DNA of 16,681 bases from Fimbriimonadaceae bacterium (GCA_020849075.1 JADLGZ010000064.1:1-16681); one strand, 5' to 3'. Counted from the stretch's first letter, positions 1-7,536 are shown. Translations and numbers: made by a program. The notes: generated from the letters alone by a model not told the origin.

Positions 1-1549
1 CTTCCGTCATCACGGTTGCGTGGATACAGACTTCTCGGAACGGAATGTCTCCAACGAGATCAATACCCATCATGATCATTCGCGCCACCCAGAGATAGAT
101 AATGTTTCGATCCGTAACTAGGACATCAGTAGGGTAGCGAGCTTGATCAAGGTGCCCTGGCCAGCCTTGGGTTGCAAACGGCCATAAGCCGCTACTGAAC
201 CAAGTGTCCAAAACATCATCATCCTGACGGACGATCTTTTGATCACCAGCTTGCATTTGTGCATCCTCTTTGCTTAAAGCTGCAAAAGCCTGACCTGATT
301 CCGTGTAATAGACTGGAATCCTGTGACCCCACCACAACTGGCGGCTAATGCACCAATCGCGGATCCCCGCCATCCAATCTAGATACACTTTGGTATAGCG
401 TTCCGGCGTAAACTTGATCTTGCCCGCTTGTACGGCCTCAATGCCCAAATTGGCCAGCTCAGTCTGTCGAACAAACCATTGTTCGCTAAGAAGTGGCTCC
501 ACAACTTCACCGCTACGCTCACTGATTAGAATCGGTATCTGGTGGTCCTCAACTGATACCAAGAACCCCTGCTCCTCAAGGTCGGAAACTATCGCTTTTC
601 GAGCCGCATTACGATCGAGGCCGCGGTACTTGCACTCAATACTCACCTTTGCGCGCTCATCGAGAACAAGCGGCATATCCAGTTCATGCCGCACCCCAAC
701 TTCATAATCGTTCGGGTCATGTGCGGGAGTAATTTTGACTGCTCCAGTTCCAAACTCTGGATCCGGATAAGGGTCGGCGATCAAGGGAATCTCTCGACCG
801 ACTAGTGGCAGCAAAAGGACCTTACCAATCAAGCCCTCATATCGTTTATCTGACGGATTTACGGCAACGGCAACATCGCCAAGCATAGTCTCTGGACGTG
901 TTGTTGCCACCGTAACACCCCCTGTTCCATCTTTGAACGGATAACGCACATGATAGAGCTTCCCGCCTATTGTCTTCCGTTCTGTTTCAATATCCGACAC
1001 ACTTGTCTGGAGCACTGGATCCCAGTTGACGACTCGCTTCCCTCGATAGATTAAGCCACGGTTGAACCACTCAATGAAGACTTTCAGGACTGCATTGGCA
1101 TAGTCGTCTCCCAGGGTGAAACAGAGCCGTGACCAATCAAAGGCGCAACCAAGCGATCGAAACTGCTGAATGATCGTGTCACCACTTATCTGACGCCACT
1201 CCCACACCTTCTCCACAAACTTATCCCGCCCCAGGTCCGAGGGAGAGATGCCCTGTTGTTTGAGCTGTTTGCTTACGACACTTTGCGTCGCGATGCCCGC
1301 GTGATCTTGACCAGGGATAATTAGAACATTGAAGCCGCGCAGACGCTTATATCGTCCAATTACATCCTGAATCGGATAGCAGAGACTGTGGCCCATATGT
1401 AGTGAGCCCGTGATGTTTGGGGGCGGTATTGTGATCGTGAAGAGCGGCTTTCGCTCGTCCTCCGAATGTTGAAATAGGCCGGCCGATTCCCAAGCTTGGT
1501 ACCACTTAGATTCAACCTGCGAGGCGTCATACTTGCTCGACAGTTCCAT
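1..1549 (-). CDS. valS: Valyl-tRNA synthetase, N-terminal 516 residues (3' end outside window)
   Basis: This class I aminoacyl-tRNA synthetase charges tRNA-Val with valine in the cytoplasm. My translation is open from the ATG at 1549 to the window edge. It begins MELSSKYDASQVESKWYQAW and carries PPPNITGSLHMGH with the HIGH-type motif HMGH at residues 51-54, then PGQDHAGIATQ. The connective-peptide editing domain follows, with TTRPETMLGD and ITPAHDPNDYEVG, then DWCISRQLWWGHRIP and DVLDTWFSSGLWPF. The visible part stops at HATVMTE, just where the family normally continues into KMSKS, so that motif, the anticodon-binding domain and the C-terminal coiled coil lie outside. An in-frame TGA at 1553-1555 fixes the start at 1549, and AGGAAG about 11 nt upstream may act as ribosome binding site. 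It is the last visible gene of the leftward gene run. Identity is very secure. Confidence 0.97.
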   Translation of the reverse strand, partial: MELSSKYDASQVESKWYQAWESAGLFQHSEDERKPLFTITIPPPNITGSLHMGHSLCYPIQDVIGRYKRLRGFNVLIIPGQDHAGIATQSVVSKQLKQQGISPSDLGRDKFVEKVWEWRQISGDTIIQQFRSLGCAFDWSRLCFTLGDDYANAVLKVFIEWFNRGLIYRGKRVVNWDPVLQTSVSDIETERKTIGGKLYHVRYPFKDGTGGVTVATTRPETMLGDVAVAVNPSDKRYEGLIGKVLLLPLVGREIPLIADPYPDPEFGTGAVKITPAHDPNDYEVGVRHELDMPLVLDERAKVSIECKYRGLDRNAARKAIVSDLEEQGFLVSVEDHQIPILISERSGEVVEPLLSEQWFVRQTELANLGIEAVQAGKIKFTPERYTKVYLDWMAGIRDWCISRQLWWGHRIPVYYTESGQAFAALSKEDAQMQAGDQKIVRQDDDVLDTWFSSGLWPFATQGWPGHLDQARYPTDVLVTDRNIIYLWVARMIMMGIDLVGDIPFREVCIHATVMTE

Positions 1550-1590
1550 GGATCACAGCACTTCCTGTTTTGAAGCTGCTTCAGTGTACC

Positions 1591-1606
1591 TGTTCCACGT
1601 GGAACA
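1591..1606. promoter_or_regulatory. parS: parS-like ParB-binding site (perfect 16-bp palindrome)
   Basis: TGTTCCACGTGGAACA is a perfect palindrome. It matches the broadly conserved bacterial chromosomal parS consensus TGTTTCACGTGAAACA, with the C/G variant at position 5 and its partner that many phyla use. It lies in the 57-nt gap between the ABC ATPase stop codon (1607-1609, directly adjacent) and the valS start. In known systems ParB-CTP loads here and spreads to organise origin segregation and SMC loading. No parA or parB gene is in the window, so function rests on the sequence match alone. Confidence 0.85.
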
Positions 1607-2596
1607 TCAGGCTGGAGGCCCTTCGGCGAATAGGTTTCGAATGACCTCGTCAATGGAAACATCTTCGATGGAGATGTCCACTACAGGAAGGTTGGCGAGG
1701 ACCGCAGCGGTTACTTGGGAGATCTCACTTCGATTCACACCGATGACAACACTTTGATCGTCGGTGTTGTGGAGTTCTCCATACCTGCCAAGGTCCTCTG
1801 CAGGCACCTCATCGGAGAGGTGGAGCCGAAGCATGCGCTTGTCACTGTACCGGCGCATGAGGGAGCCAAGCGTTCCATCAAAGATGATGGTGCCATGGTC
1901 AATGACGATAACCCGGTCGCAAAGCTCTTGGACATCTTGCATATAATGGCTGGTCAAGATCATAGTTGAGCCTTCAGCCTGGTTCATTTCCTTCAGGAAG
2001 TCGCGGATGCGCTTCTGGGAAATGAGATCAAGGCCGATTGTGGGCTCATCAAGAAAGATCACCTTCGGCCCGTATAGGAGAGCGGCAACAAGTTCACACT
2101 TCATTCGCTCGCCAAGAGACATCTTCCTCACCTGAGTGTTGACCTTGTCCGAAATCTGCAGATCGGACAGGAGGCGGTCGAGCCTTCTATCAAAGTCCGC
2201 CTTTGGTACGCCATACAGCTCACGTAGGACGACAAATGAGTCCCAAGCAGGCAGGTCCCACCAGAGCTGGTTCTTATTGCCCATAACGAGAGCAATCTGC
2301 CGGAGGAGTTCTGGCTTGCGATCAAAGGGCCGATAACCGAGAACGTGAGCTTCGCCTGAGGTTGGATGGAGTATCCCTGTCAGCATCTTCAAGGTCGTCG
2401 TCTTCCCGGCGCCATTGGGGCCTAGAAAGCCTACAAGCTCACCTGGTGCGATATCAAATGACACCTCCTTCACTGCTTCCGTGTGCGACTTCTGGCGGCT
2501 GATCAGGGCTCGGAGCGAACCAGCGATTCCGGGCTGCTTTTGGACCGATGAGAAGGTCTTACTCAGACCCTTCACCGAGATCACTCGATCGCTCAT
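1607..2596 (-). CDS. ABC-2-type transporter ATP-binding protein (COG4586-like)
   Basis: This is a cytoplasmic ATPase subunit of an ABC exporter, 329 residues from the ATG at 2596. In numbering from an alternative in-frame TTG at 2605, the Walker A GPNGAGKTT is at 62-70, the Q-loop at NQLWWDLPA (about 112), the signature SLGER at 163-167, Walker B VIFLDEPT at 182-189 and the H-loop His at 220. The NQLWWDLPA stretch and the C-terminal extension of about 80 residues resemble the NatA/daunorubicin-type ABC-2 ATPases grouped in COG4586. The TTG has an AGGT 4-5 nt upstream, whereas the ATG gives a more natural N terminus (MSDRVISVKGLSKTF). The gene follows cdsA closely and is followed by parS and valS. 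Its membrane permease partners, usually encoded next door, are absent here, so the substrate is unknown. Confidence 0.9.
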   Translation of the reverse strand: MSDRVISVKGLSKTFSSVQKQPGIAGSLRALISRQKSHTEAVKEVSFDIAPGELVGFLGPNGAGKTTTLKMLTGILHPTSGEAHVLGYRPFDRKPELLRQIALVMGNKNQLWWDLPAWDSFVVLRELYGVPKADFDRRLDRLLSDLQISDKVNTQVRKMSLGERMKCELVAALLYGPKVIFLDEPTIGLDLISQKRIRDFLKEMNQAEGSTMILTSHYMQDVQELCDRVIVIDHGTIIFDGTLGSLMRRYSDKRMLRLHLSDEVPAEDLGRYGELHNTDDQSVVIGVNRSEISQVTAAVLANLPVVDISIEDVSIDEVIRNLFAEGPPA

Positions 2597-2611
2597 AGGC
2601 CGCAAGGATAC

Positions 2612-3415
2612 CTAGCGGTAAAAGAGAATGAGAGCAGCAATGGGCAGTGCGGGGAGTAGGATAGAATCAAGCCGATCCAGCAGGCCGCCGTGACCGGGCA
2701 TTATCCAGCCGCTATCCTTGGCATCGAATACGCGCTTGATCGCGCTCTCTAGTAGGTCGCCATACTGCCCCAGAACCCCCCCAACTAACCCGATAAGAAT
2801 GCCCTGGCGCCAATTGAGTCCAATCGATGGCGCAAGGGCATAAGAAGCCGCGACGCAACCGCTCAAGTTTGCCGCCGCTCCCTCCCAAGTTTTCTTCGGT
2901 GAGACCGTTGACCATAGTGGTCGCCGGCCGATGCGCTTCCCCACAAGGATCGCAAGCGTGTCGCCCACCCATATAGGCACGAGCGCCATCAATAGTGGAT
3001 TGGGCCACCATAGGGCCAAGCGCGTCTTTGGCACGGAATAGTGCAAGAGCAGTAACCCCAATACCGGAGCCATGATCCAAACGAGCCCAGGCACGATAAT
3101 TCTCCGCTTCTCTCCCCTCGTTAGCTCTGCCCATATCCAGAGGAGAGCGAGGATAAGCACGGCTCCGAGAACCCAGACGATTCGCTCTCGGTGGTCCTTG
3201 TAGAGGCCCTGCAAGCCCCACGCTGTCGCGGCAAAGAAGGAGGCACATAGGTAGGGGATCCAAGTCCGACGAGCGTAGACGATCCACGCTAGCTCATCAC
3301 ATGCTAAAAAAATACACGCAATACTAAGCACGAAAATGGGTAGCGAATTCGTGGCAAAGACCAAGGCCAGAACAATCGGGGCGGCAACCAGGGCGGTGAT
3401 AATCCGTTGCTTCAT
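2612..3415 (-). CDS. cdsA: Phosphatidate cytidylyltransferase (CDP-diacylglycerol synthase)
   Basis: CdsA makes CDP-diacylglycerol from phosphatidic acid and CTP in the inner membrane, the entry to bacterial phospholipid synthesis. The 267-residue protein is strongly hydrophobic with about seven or eight membrane segments. It ends with the complete family signature at about residues 224-250: S-x-x-KR, then KDSG, then PGHGGLLDRLD, including the metal-binding acidic residues. A central SPKKTWEG stretch is also typical. I chose the ATG at 3415 because the protein then begins MKQRIITALVAAPIVL, as relatives do. An in-frame TTG at 3448 would add 11 unlikely residues. No strong ribosome binding site is visible. 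It lies between a secreted protein gene (33 nt past the TTG) and the ABC ATPase gene. Confidence 0.95.
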   Translation of the reverse strand: MKQRIITALVAAPIVLALVFATNSLPIFVLSIACIFLACDELAWIVYARRTWIPYLCASFFAATAWGLQGLYKDHRERIVWVLGAVLILALLWIWAELTRGEKRRIIVPGLVWIMAPVLGLLLLHYSVPKTRLALWWPNPLLMALVPIWVGDTLAILVGKRIGRRPLWSTVSPKKTWEGAAANLSGCVAASYALAPSIGLNWRQGILIGLVGGVLGQYGDLLESAIKRVFDAKDSGWIMPGHGGLLDRLDSILLPALPIAALILFYR

Positions 3416-3481
3416 GGCTGACAGGCATAGTATGCCCGACTCAACCAACCGGACACGCTACTACCCACGAAGGCTGGCGTT

Positions 3482-4417
3482 CTAGTTGACGGTGATCGTG
3501 GCACTCGATGTCGTGTAAGGCTTCTTGAGTCCGTAAATGTCGGAAATCGTCACGCTTACACTGTAAGTTCCCGGCTTTCGGAAACGGTAGGCAATATTCT
3601 GTCCCTCAAATGTGAACTCCGGTTCGCTTGCACTCTTAATTTTCCAGGTGTATTTGAGAATGCTTGCACCAGCCTGTCCCGTAGCCGAGAGGTTTACTGC
3701 TGAACCGCTACCGATATTCATATCGCCGACAAGAAGCTCACCATAAATGGGGGTTGCATCATTTAGGATTCTAACTTCACCAATGTAGACCGAGCCGGGG
3801 GCATTCGCCGACACGGCGATTGCACTAACCTGCTGATTGGTGCGTTCAAATCCAGAGATGGCTCGAAGGGGAGTTCCAACCCTAATCCAGCCCTTATCGT
3901 TGGCGCTACTAGTTGAAAGGGACAGATAGGCCTCGCTCTTCTTGCCGTCACTGGTCGAAATGATGATGCGGAGCTGGTCAATAGCCCCCGGCGCAACGGT
4001 TGCGGTAGCCTGAGCTCCTCCACCGCCGCCAGCCGATGATCGGCCACCTCCTTCTCTACCATCCCCGCCCACTGGGCTAGCTCCTCCTCCGCCCATTGTA
4101 GTGCTAGAACTTGCAACATGTACAGCAAGAATGAGTAAGTTGTTGGGGTCTTGGAAGGCGCTGGAGAGGCTCACGGGGTTGGCGTAGGACATGATTCCCC
4201 CCTGGAAGAAGTTGCGCGTGGAAACTCGAATGCTGGTCGTTCCCTCATATGCCGCCTCGTCGGTCTCGGCAATCGTCCCACTTCCCCAGCCTGTGAGCGT
4301 GATGCCTTGATCCTTCACCGTTCGACTTGGTGAATAAATGCTGGCTGGAGCTTGAGCTAGCGCATAAGCGACCAAGCCAAGAAAGGACAACGTGAAAACT
4401 TTGTGCATTGCTTGCAT
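3482..4417 (-). CDS. Secreted CBM-like plus PKD-like domain protein with Gly-rich insert
   Basis: This 311-residue protein has a signal peptide (MHKVFTLSFLGLVAYALAQA; cleavage probably near residue 22) and should be exported. Residues about 28-220 look like a beta-sandwich of the carbohydrate-binding or galactose-binding kind (GTTSIRVSTRNFFQGGIMSY, AIAVSANAPGSVYIGEVRI). A low-complexity Gly/Ser insert at about 108-134 interrupts it. Residues about 225-311 resemble a PKD/Ig-like fold, with KYTWKI and PGTYSVSVTISDIYG. No catalytic motif is seen, so surface or polymer binding is a guess. The start is the ATG at 4417, with AGGGG about 4 nt upstream; a second ATG at 4408 is possible. It sits 17 nt after the ymdB-like gene and is probably cotranscribed with it. 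The exact family is not recognised. Confidence 0.75.
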   Translation of the reverse strand: MQAMHKVFTLSFLGLVAYALAQAPASIYSPSRTVKDQGITLTGWGSGTIAETDEAAYEGTTSIRVSTRNFFQGGIMSYANPVSLSSAFQDPNNLLILAVHVASSSTTMGGGGASPVGGDGREGGGRSSAGGGGGAQATATVAPGAIDQLRIIISTSDGKKSEAYLSLSTSSANDKGWIRVGTPLRAISGFERTNQQVSAIAVSANAPGSVYIGEVRILNDATPIYGELLVGDMNIGSGSAVNLSATGQAGASILKYTWKIKSASEPEFTFEGQNIAYRFRKPGTYSVSVTISDIYGLKKPYTTSSATITVN

Positions 4418-4434
4418 TACACCCCTATTTACGA

Positions 4435-5205
4435 CTAAGTTGCAAACCGGATACGTTCGATATCAGTTGCGAGGTGGGTCTTAGCATCCACGGTAATGCA
4501 TACCCCATGGACTACTCCTGGGCCATTGGCAACCTCAAACTTGGCGGGCATGCCGGTCACGAACTTCCTGACTACGATGGATCGGTCCATGCCAATGACT
4601 CCATTGTGTGGGCCACTCATGCCAACGTCGGTAATGTAGGCTGTGCCATCGGGAAGGATCTGCTCATCGGCGGTCTGAACGTGAGTATGAGTTCCGACGA
4701 TTGCTGTGGCACGGCCATCCACATGCCAGCCGAAGGCAATCTTCTCACTAGTGGCCTCGGCGTGAAAGTCAATGAGGCAAGGGAGCGATCCTAGCATTGT
4801 GTCAATCATGCGGAAAGGATCGTCGTGTGGATCCATGAAAACACGGCCGCTCATGTTAATCACGGTGAGCGTAATGCCCTCCTGTGTTATCGTCATTAGC
4901 CCCCTGCCGGGAGTGCCTGGGCTCATGTTTGCTGGACGGATGATGCGGTCGCGGGATTCGAGATAGGGATAGATGTCGCGCTTATTGAGGGCGTGGTTGC
5001 CGAGCGTGATGCCGTCAGCACCCCAGGCGAGGAGTTCGTCCGCGATCTTTGGCGTGATGCCATGGCCAGCAGCAGCATTTTCACCATTGATGATTGTGAA
5101 CAAAGGCTTGTAGGTGTCCTTCAGGCTGGGTAAGGCATGTTGAACTGCGCGGCGGCCCGGCTCGCCCATAACGTCGCCAAGAAAGAGGATGCGGTATTCG
5201 GTCAT
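4435..5205 (-). CDS. ymdB: YmdB-family metallophosphoesterase (TIGR00282-like)
   Basis: The 256-residue protein belongs to the YmdB calcineurin-like phosphoesterases. The Bacillus member hydrolyses 2',3'-cyclic AMP and affects RNase Y activity, biofilm formation and motility. Metal-site motifs appear in order: GDVMGEPGR with Asp11, NGENAAAGHG with Glu42 and Asn43, GNHALN with Asn70 and His71, IDFHAEATSEK with His148, and GTHTHVQTAD with His173 and His175. TDVGMSGP follows. All usual ligands are present and the length matches the family. The ATG at 5205 overlaps the recX stop as ATGA, implying translational coupling. In many bacteria ymdB follows rny; here no rny lies between recA and this gene. 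The cytoplasmic location and cyclic-nucleotide substrate are inferred from the family. Confidence 0.93.
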   Translation of the reverse strand: MTEYRILFLGDVMGEPGRRAVQHALPSLKDTYKPLFTIINGENAAAGHGITPKIADELLAWGADGITLGNHALNKRDIYPYLESRDRIIRPANMSPGTPGRGLMTITQEGITLTVINMSGRVFMDPHDDPFRMIDTMLGSLPCLIDFHAEATSEKIAFGWHVDGRATAIVGTHTHVQTADEQILPDGTAYITDVGMSGPHNGVIGMDRSIVVRKFVTGMPAKFEVANGPGVVHGVCITVDAKTHLATDIERIRFAT

Positions 5206-5648
5206 GGGTCGTAAACGCTTTCGACGGCCTGCTCTACCGTTTCGGGTTGGAAGCCTCGAGAACCAAGATACCGCGCCGCCTGCACCGCGTTCTTGCCGGC
5301 CTGGCTTTGTGTTAGAGCAAGTTGTTTTGCCCGGTCAAGTTCGTCGCCCTCGGCCAAGTAGACCTCGGCCAAGTGTTCGGCATCGGACTCGGCGACACCT
5401 TTACGGACAAGATCAGCGATAATGCGCAAGCGCCCATTCGCAGGTGATTCGGAGCTCCTCCGCGCCCAGCGATCGCTGACTTTGGCATCGTTGACGAGGC
5501 CCAATTCCTCTAAGCGAGCAAGCGCTCGGTCCGTTTCAGGTTCAGTGAACCCAAGTCGGAGCAAGCGCTCGCGGAGATTGATCGAGAGTTGGTCCGAGCG
5601 GCCGAGAATCCGAAACGCCTCGGATAAGGGGTCGCTCAGCCGCCTCAT
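5202..5648 (-). CDS. recX: RecX-family regulator of RecA
   Basis: RecX proteins bind RecA filaments and limit their growth or activity. This 148-residue protein is helical, with the three-helix repeats of the family: LRERLLRLGFTEPETDRALA, then LEELGLVNDAKVSDRWARR, and a C-terminal copy ending AARYLGSRGFQPETVEQAV. The length is normal for RecX. Sequence conservation in this family is low, so the position directly after recA adds most of the confidence. Its ATG at 5648 overlaps the recA stop as ATGA, and its stop overlaps the next start as ATGA. RecX is therefore likely made from the recA mRNA by coupled translation, at a lower level than RecA. Confidence 0.92.
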   Translation of the reverse strand: MRRLSDPLSEAFRILGRSDQLSINLRERLLRLGFTEPETDRALARLEELGLVNDAKVSDRWARRSSESPANGRLRIIADLVRKGVAESDAEHLAEVYLAEGDELDRAKQLALTQSQAGKNAVQAARYLGSRGFQPETVEQAVESVYDP

Positions 5649-6712
5649 TCGTCGTCGCCTGGCTCTACCTCATCGTCATTGATCTCAACCGCCGCACTCA
5701 CCTTCTCGCTGGCGAACATTGCACGTACCTTGGTGTCGATCTCTTGGAAGACAGCAGGATTGGACTCAAGAAATGCCTTGGCATTGTCTCGGCCCTGTCC
5801 GAGGCGGGTGTCGTTGTAGTTATAGAACGTGCCACTCTTCGTGACCACATTGCGCAGAACCGCGTTGTCGAGCAGGTCGCCGCTCTTGCTGATGCCCTTG
5901 CCGAAGACCATATCGAACTCAGCGTTCTTGAACGGCGGTGCGACCTTGTTCTTCACAATCTTCACCTTCGTACGCGAGCCGATCTGGTCGGTGCCGATCT
6001 TGATCGCTTCACCCTTTCGCACTTCCATACGAACGCTCGCCCAGAACTTCAGCGCGCGGCCGCCTGGAGTGGTTTCGGGGTTACCGTACATCACGCCGAT
6101 CTTCTCACGAAGCTGGTTGATGAAGATACAAATGGTCTTGGACTTGTTAACGCTACCGCCGAGCTTTCTGAGGGCTTGGCTCATCATTCGGGCTTGTAGG
6201 CCAACGTGCGAGTCGCCCATTTCGCCTTCGATTTCGGCCTTCGGCACGAGCGCCGCGACCGAGTCGAGCACGACCACGTCCACCGAACCAGAGCGCACGA
6301 TCGCGTCCATGATCTCCAGCGCCTCTTCGCCATTGCTGGGCTGGCTCACATAAAGCTTCTCGACGTCCACGCCCAGGGTCCGTGCATATTCGATGTCGAG
6401 CGCGTGCTCGGCGTCTACATAAAGAACAAGCCCGCCCGACTTCTGCGCTTCGGCCACGATGTGCAGCGCGATGGTCGTCTTGCCGCTCGATTCGCCGCCG
6501 TAAATCTCGACAATCCGCCCCTTGGGAACGCCGCCAATACCAAGCGCCATATCGAGACTCATCGAACCTGTGGAGATCGCATCGATCTGCTCCCTCTCGC
6601 CCGCGCCGAGGCGTATCACCGCGCCCTTGCCAAAGGCCTTTTCAATCTGGCTCAGCGCACCCGTAAGATTGCGCTCACGGTCATCAATTGTCGGAAGTTT
6701 ATCAGTAGGCAT
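5645..6712 (-). CDS. recA: Recombinase RecA
   Basis: RecA is the ATP-dependent strand-exchange protein of homologous recombination and the coprotease of the SOS response. The 355-residue product is full length. Walker A reads GGESSGKTT at 72-80, the catalytic Glu equivalent to E. coli E96 is Glu102 in VDAEHALD, and Walker B is VVVLDSVAAL at 146-155. Loop L1 is in GEMGDSHVGLQARMMSQALR, and FINQLREKIG with Gln200 matches the E. coli Q194 switch. Loop L2 is MYGNPETTPGGRALKF. The acidic tail (INDDEVEPGDDE) is typical. The second Walker A residue is Gly73, where most RecA proteins have Pro. The gene leads the recA-recX-ymdB coupled set, with a TATAAT box and an inverted repeat in its 5' region. 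No good Shine-Dalgarno sequence precedes the ATG. Confidence 0.99.
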   Translation of the reverse strand: MPTDKLPTIDDRERNLTGALSQIEKAFGKGAVIRLGAGEREQIDAISTGSMSLDMALGIGGVPKGRIVEIYGGESSGKTTIALHIVAEAQKSGGLVLYVDAEHALDIEYARTLGVDVEKLYVSQPSNGEEALEIMDAIVRSGSVDVVVLDSVAALVPKAEIEGEMGDSHVGLQARMMSQALRKLGGSVNKSKTICIFINQLREKIGVMYGNPETTPGGRALKFWASVRMEVRKGEAIKIGTDQIGSRTKVKIVKNKVAPPFKNAEFDMVFGKGISKSGDLLDNAVLRNVVTKSGTFYNYNDTRLGQGRDNAKAFLESNPAVFQEIDTKVRAMFASEKVSAAVEINDDEVEPGDDE

Positions 6713-6727
6713 GTTTCAAAGCACTCG

Positions 6728-6749
6728 TCAAAAGTCTACACGTTTTTGA
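6728..6749. promoter_or_regulatory. Inverted repeat in recA leader, candidate operator
   Basis: TCAAAA and TTTTGA are perfect inverted 6-mers separated by 10 nt, lying between the putative -10 box and the recA start. A further TTTCAAA at 6715-6721 gives a third half-site-like copy. The position suits a repressor such as an SOS regulator, but the sequence matches neither the proteobacterial CTGT-N8-ACAG box nor the Bacillus GAAC-N4-GTTC box. It may also be chance in an AT-rich leader. Confidence 0.3.
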
Positions 6750-6775
6750 AATGCGATTGGGTGCAGAACGAAAAA

Positions 6776-6803
6776 ATTATACAAAAAAGTGGTTGACGAA
6801 GAA
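6776..6803 (-). promoter_or_regulatory. Candidate recA promoter (-10 TATAAT)
   Basis: On the minus strand TATAAT occupies 6781-6776, in a T-rich setting about 64 nt ahead of the recA ATG. A poor -35 candidate, TTCTTC, lies 16 nt upstream (6803-6798). Only the -10 box is a good match to the sigma-70 consensus, so the assignment depends on position and AT richness. Confidence 0.5.
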
Positions 6804-6841
6804 GCGTTTGGTTCCAAGAGGCATGAGGAAAAAGTAAGTCG

Positions 6842-6960
6842 GGAGCCCATTTGCGTGGCAGGGGTGTCCCATCATGTGTGCCAGGGTTTGGGTGACGGTC
6901 TCCGTCCATCACCCTTTATCATAACACGCCCGTCGCGCAAGCCCTGAAGCGGTAACCACC
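6842..6960 (+). repeat. Repeat copy A (left arm of the RAYT unit)
   Basis: The copy starts GGAGCCCATTTGCGTGGCA, continues through TCATGTGTGCCAGGGTTTG, and ends GCCCTGAAGCGGTAACCACC. It is the inverted partner of copy B, with 78 of 89 positions identical across 6872-6960 by my count. An imperfect stem-loop, GGGTGA with TCACCC around 6890-6914, is visible. Diverged copies C and D lie near 9.6-10.0 kb. Confidence 0.75.
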
Positions 6961-6967
6961 ACAAAAC

Positions 6968-7513
6968 CTAATCCTCTCCCGTGAACCACCGCAGTGACAC
7001 CGGCACCCGAACGGCCTCACCGTAGTACGCCCCGTAGCTGCTCCATTCATAGTCGGAGGCAAGCGAGCACAGCCCCCTTCGGACCGGGTTTTGGTGAATG
7101 TAATCCACCAAAGTTCGGGCATATTTCATCGTTACGACGTTCCTGTCGAAGCCTCCGCCGGCCTGCCAGAATCGCCGCTCAAAGCCGCCACCCTTCTTGG
7201 GCACGCGTAGGCGGCTCGCCATCACCGGTGAAGCTTGCTCCAGATGGTCTAGTAGACGCTTCGCCGACTGCTGCTTGATCGCCTGCAGGATCGTCGGCAT
7301 GGCATAGTCGCCCTGCGGAGCGATGAGGAGGTGCACATGCTCGGGCATCACGACATAGGCCAGGACGTCAAAGCCCTGCTTTTGACGGGCAACGTCGAAA
7401 GCGTCGAGGAACAGGTCAGCACAGGATGGCTCAAGAAACACCGGCGCGCGGCGATAGGTCGAGAACGTGAGCGCGTGAGCATGCCCCTCCTCGTTGATGC
7501 TAATCCGCCTCAC
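6968..7513 (-). CDS. REP-associated tyrosine transposase (RAYT, Y1/HUH family)
   Basis: RAYT proteins are IS200/IS605-related single-strand nucleases thought to move or maintain REP-type palindromic repeats. The 181-residue protein has the metal-binding HUH motif as HVH at residues 59-61 in VVMPEHVHLLI, and the nucleophile candidate Tyr138 in LVDYIHQNPVRRGL, equivalent to Tyr115 of E. coli TnpA-REP. It continues into the RAYT-typical WSSYGAYY segment. The N terminus, with HALTFSTYRRAPVFL, fits the first strand of the fold. The start is a GTG at 7513, since no upstream ATG is in frame. Length and catalytic residues suggest an intact enzyme. It is flanked by inverted copies of its probable substrate repeat and transcribed leftward. 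A decayed relative lies at 9766-9918. Confidence 0.92.
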   Translation of the reverse strand: MRRISINEEGHAHALTFSTYRRAPVFLEPSCADLFLDAFDVARQKQGFDVLAYVVMPEHVHLLIAPQGDYAMPTILQAIKQQSAKRLLDHLEQASPVMASRLRVPKKGGGFERRFWQAGGGFDRNVVTMKYARTLVDYIHQNPVRRGLCSLASDYEWSSYGAYYGEAVRVPVSLRWFTGED

Positions 7514-7536
7514 CCTTGGATTATGATGGGTTGGGC

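Noticed and set aside
2712..3287. 191-codon open frame on the minus strand within cdsA
   Set aside because: It is a shifted frame of cdsA; the cdsA frame carries the full family signature.
5744..6796. Two long open frames (151 and 196 codons) opposite recA
   Set aside because: They are antisense to a clear recA gene, their reading reflects recA codon bias, and the peptides (many Arg/His/Leu) show no recognisable family.
6713..6840. Canonical LexA box before recA
   Set aside because: Neither CTGT-N8-ACAG nor GAAC-N4-GTTC is present in this region.
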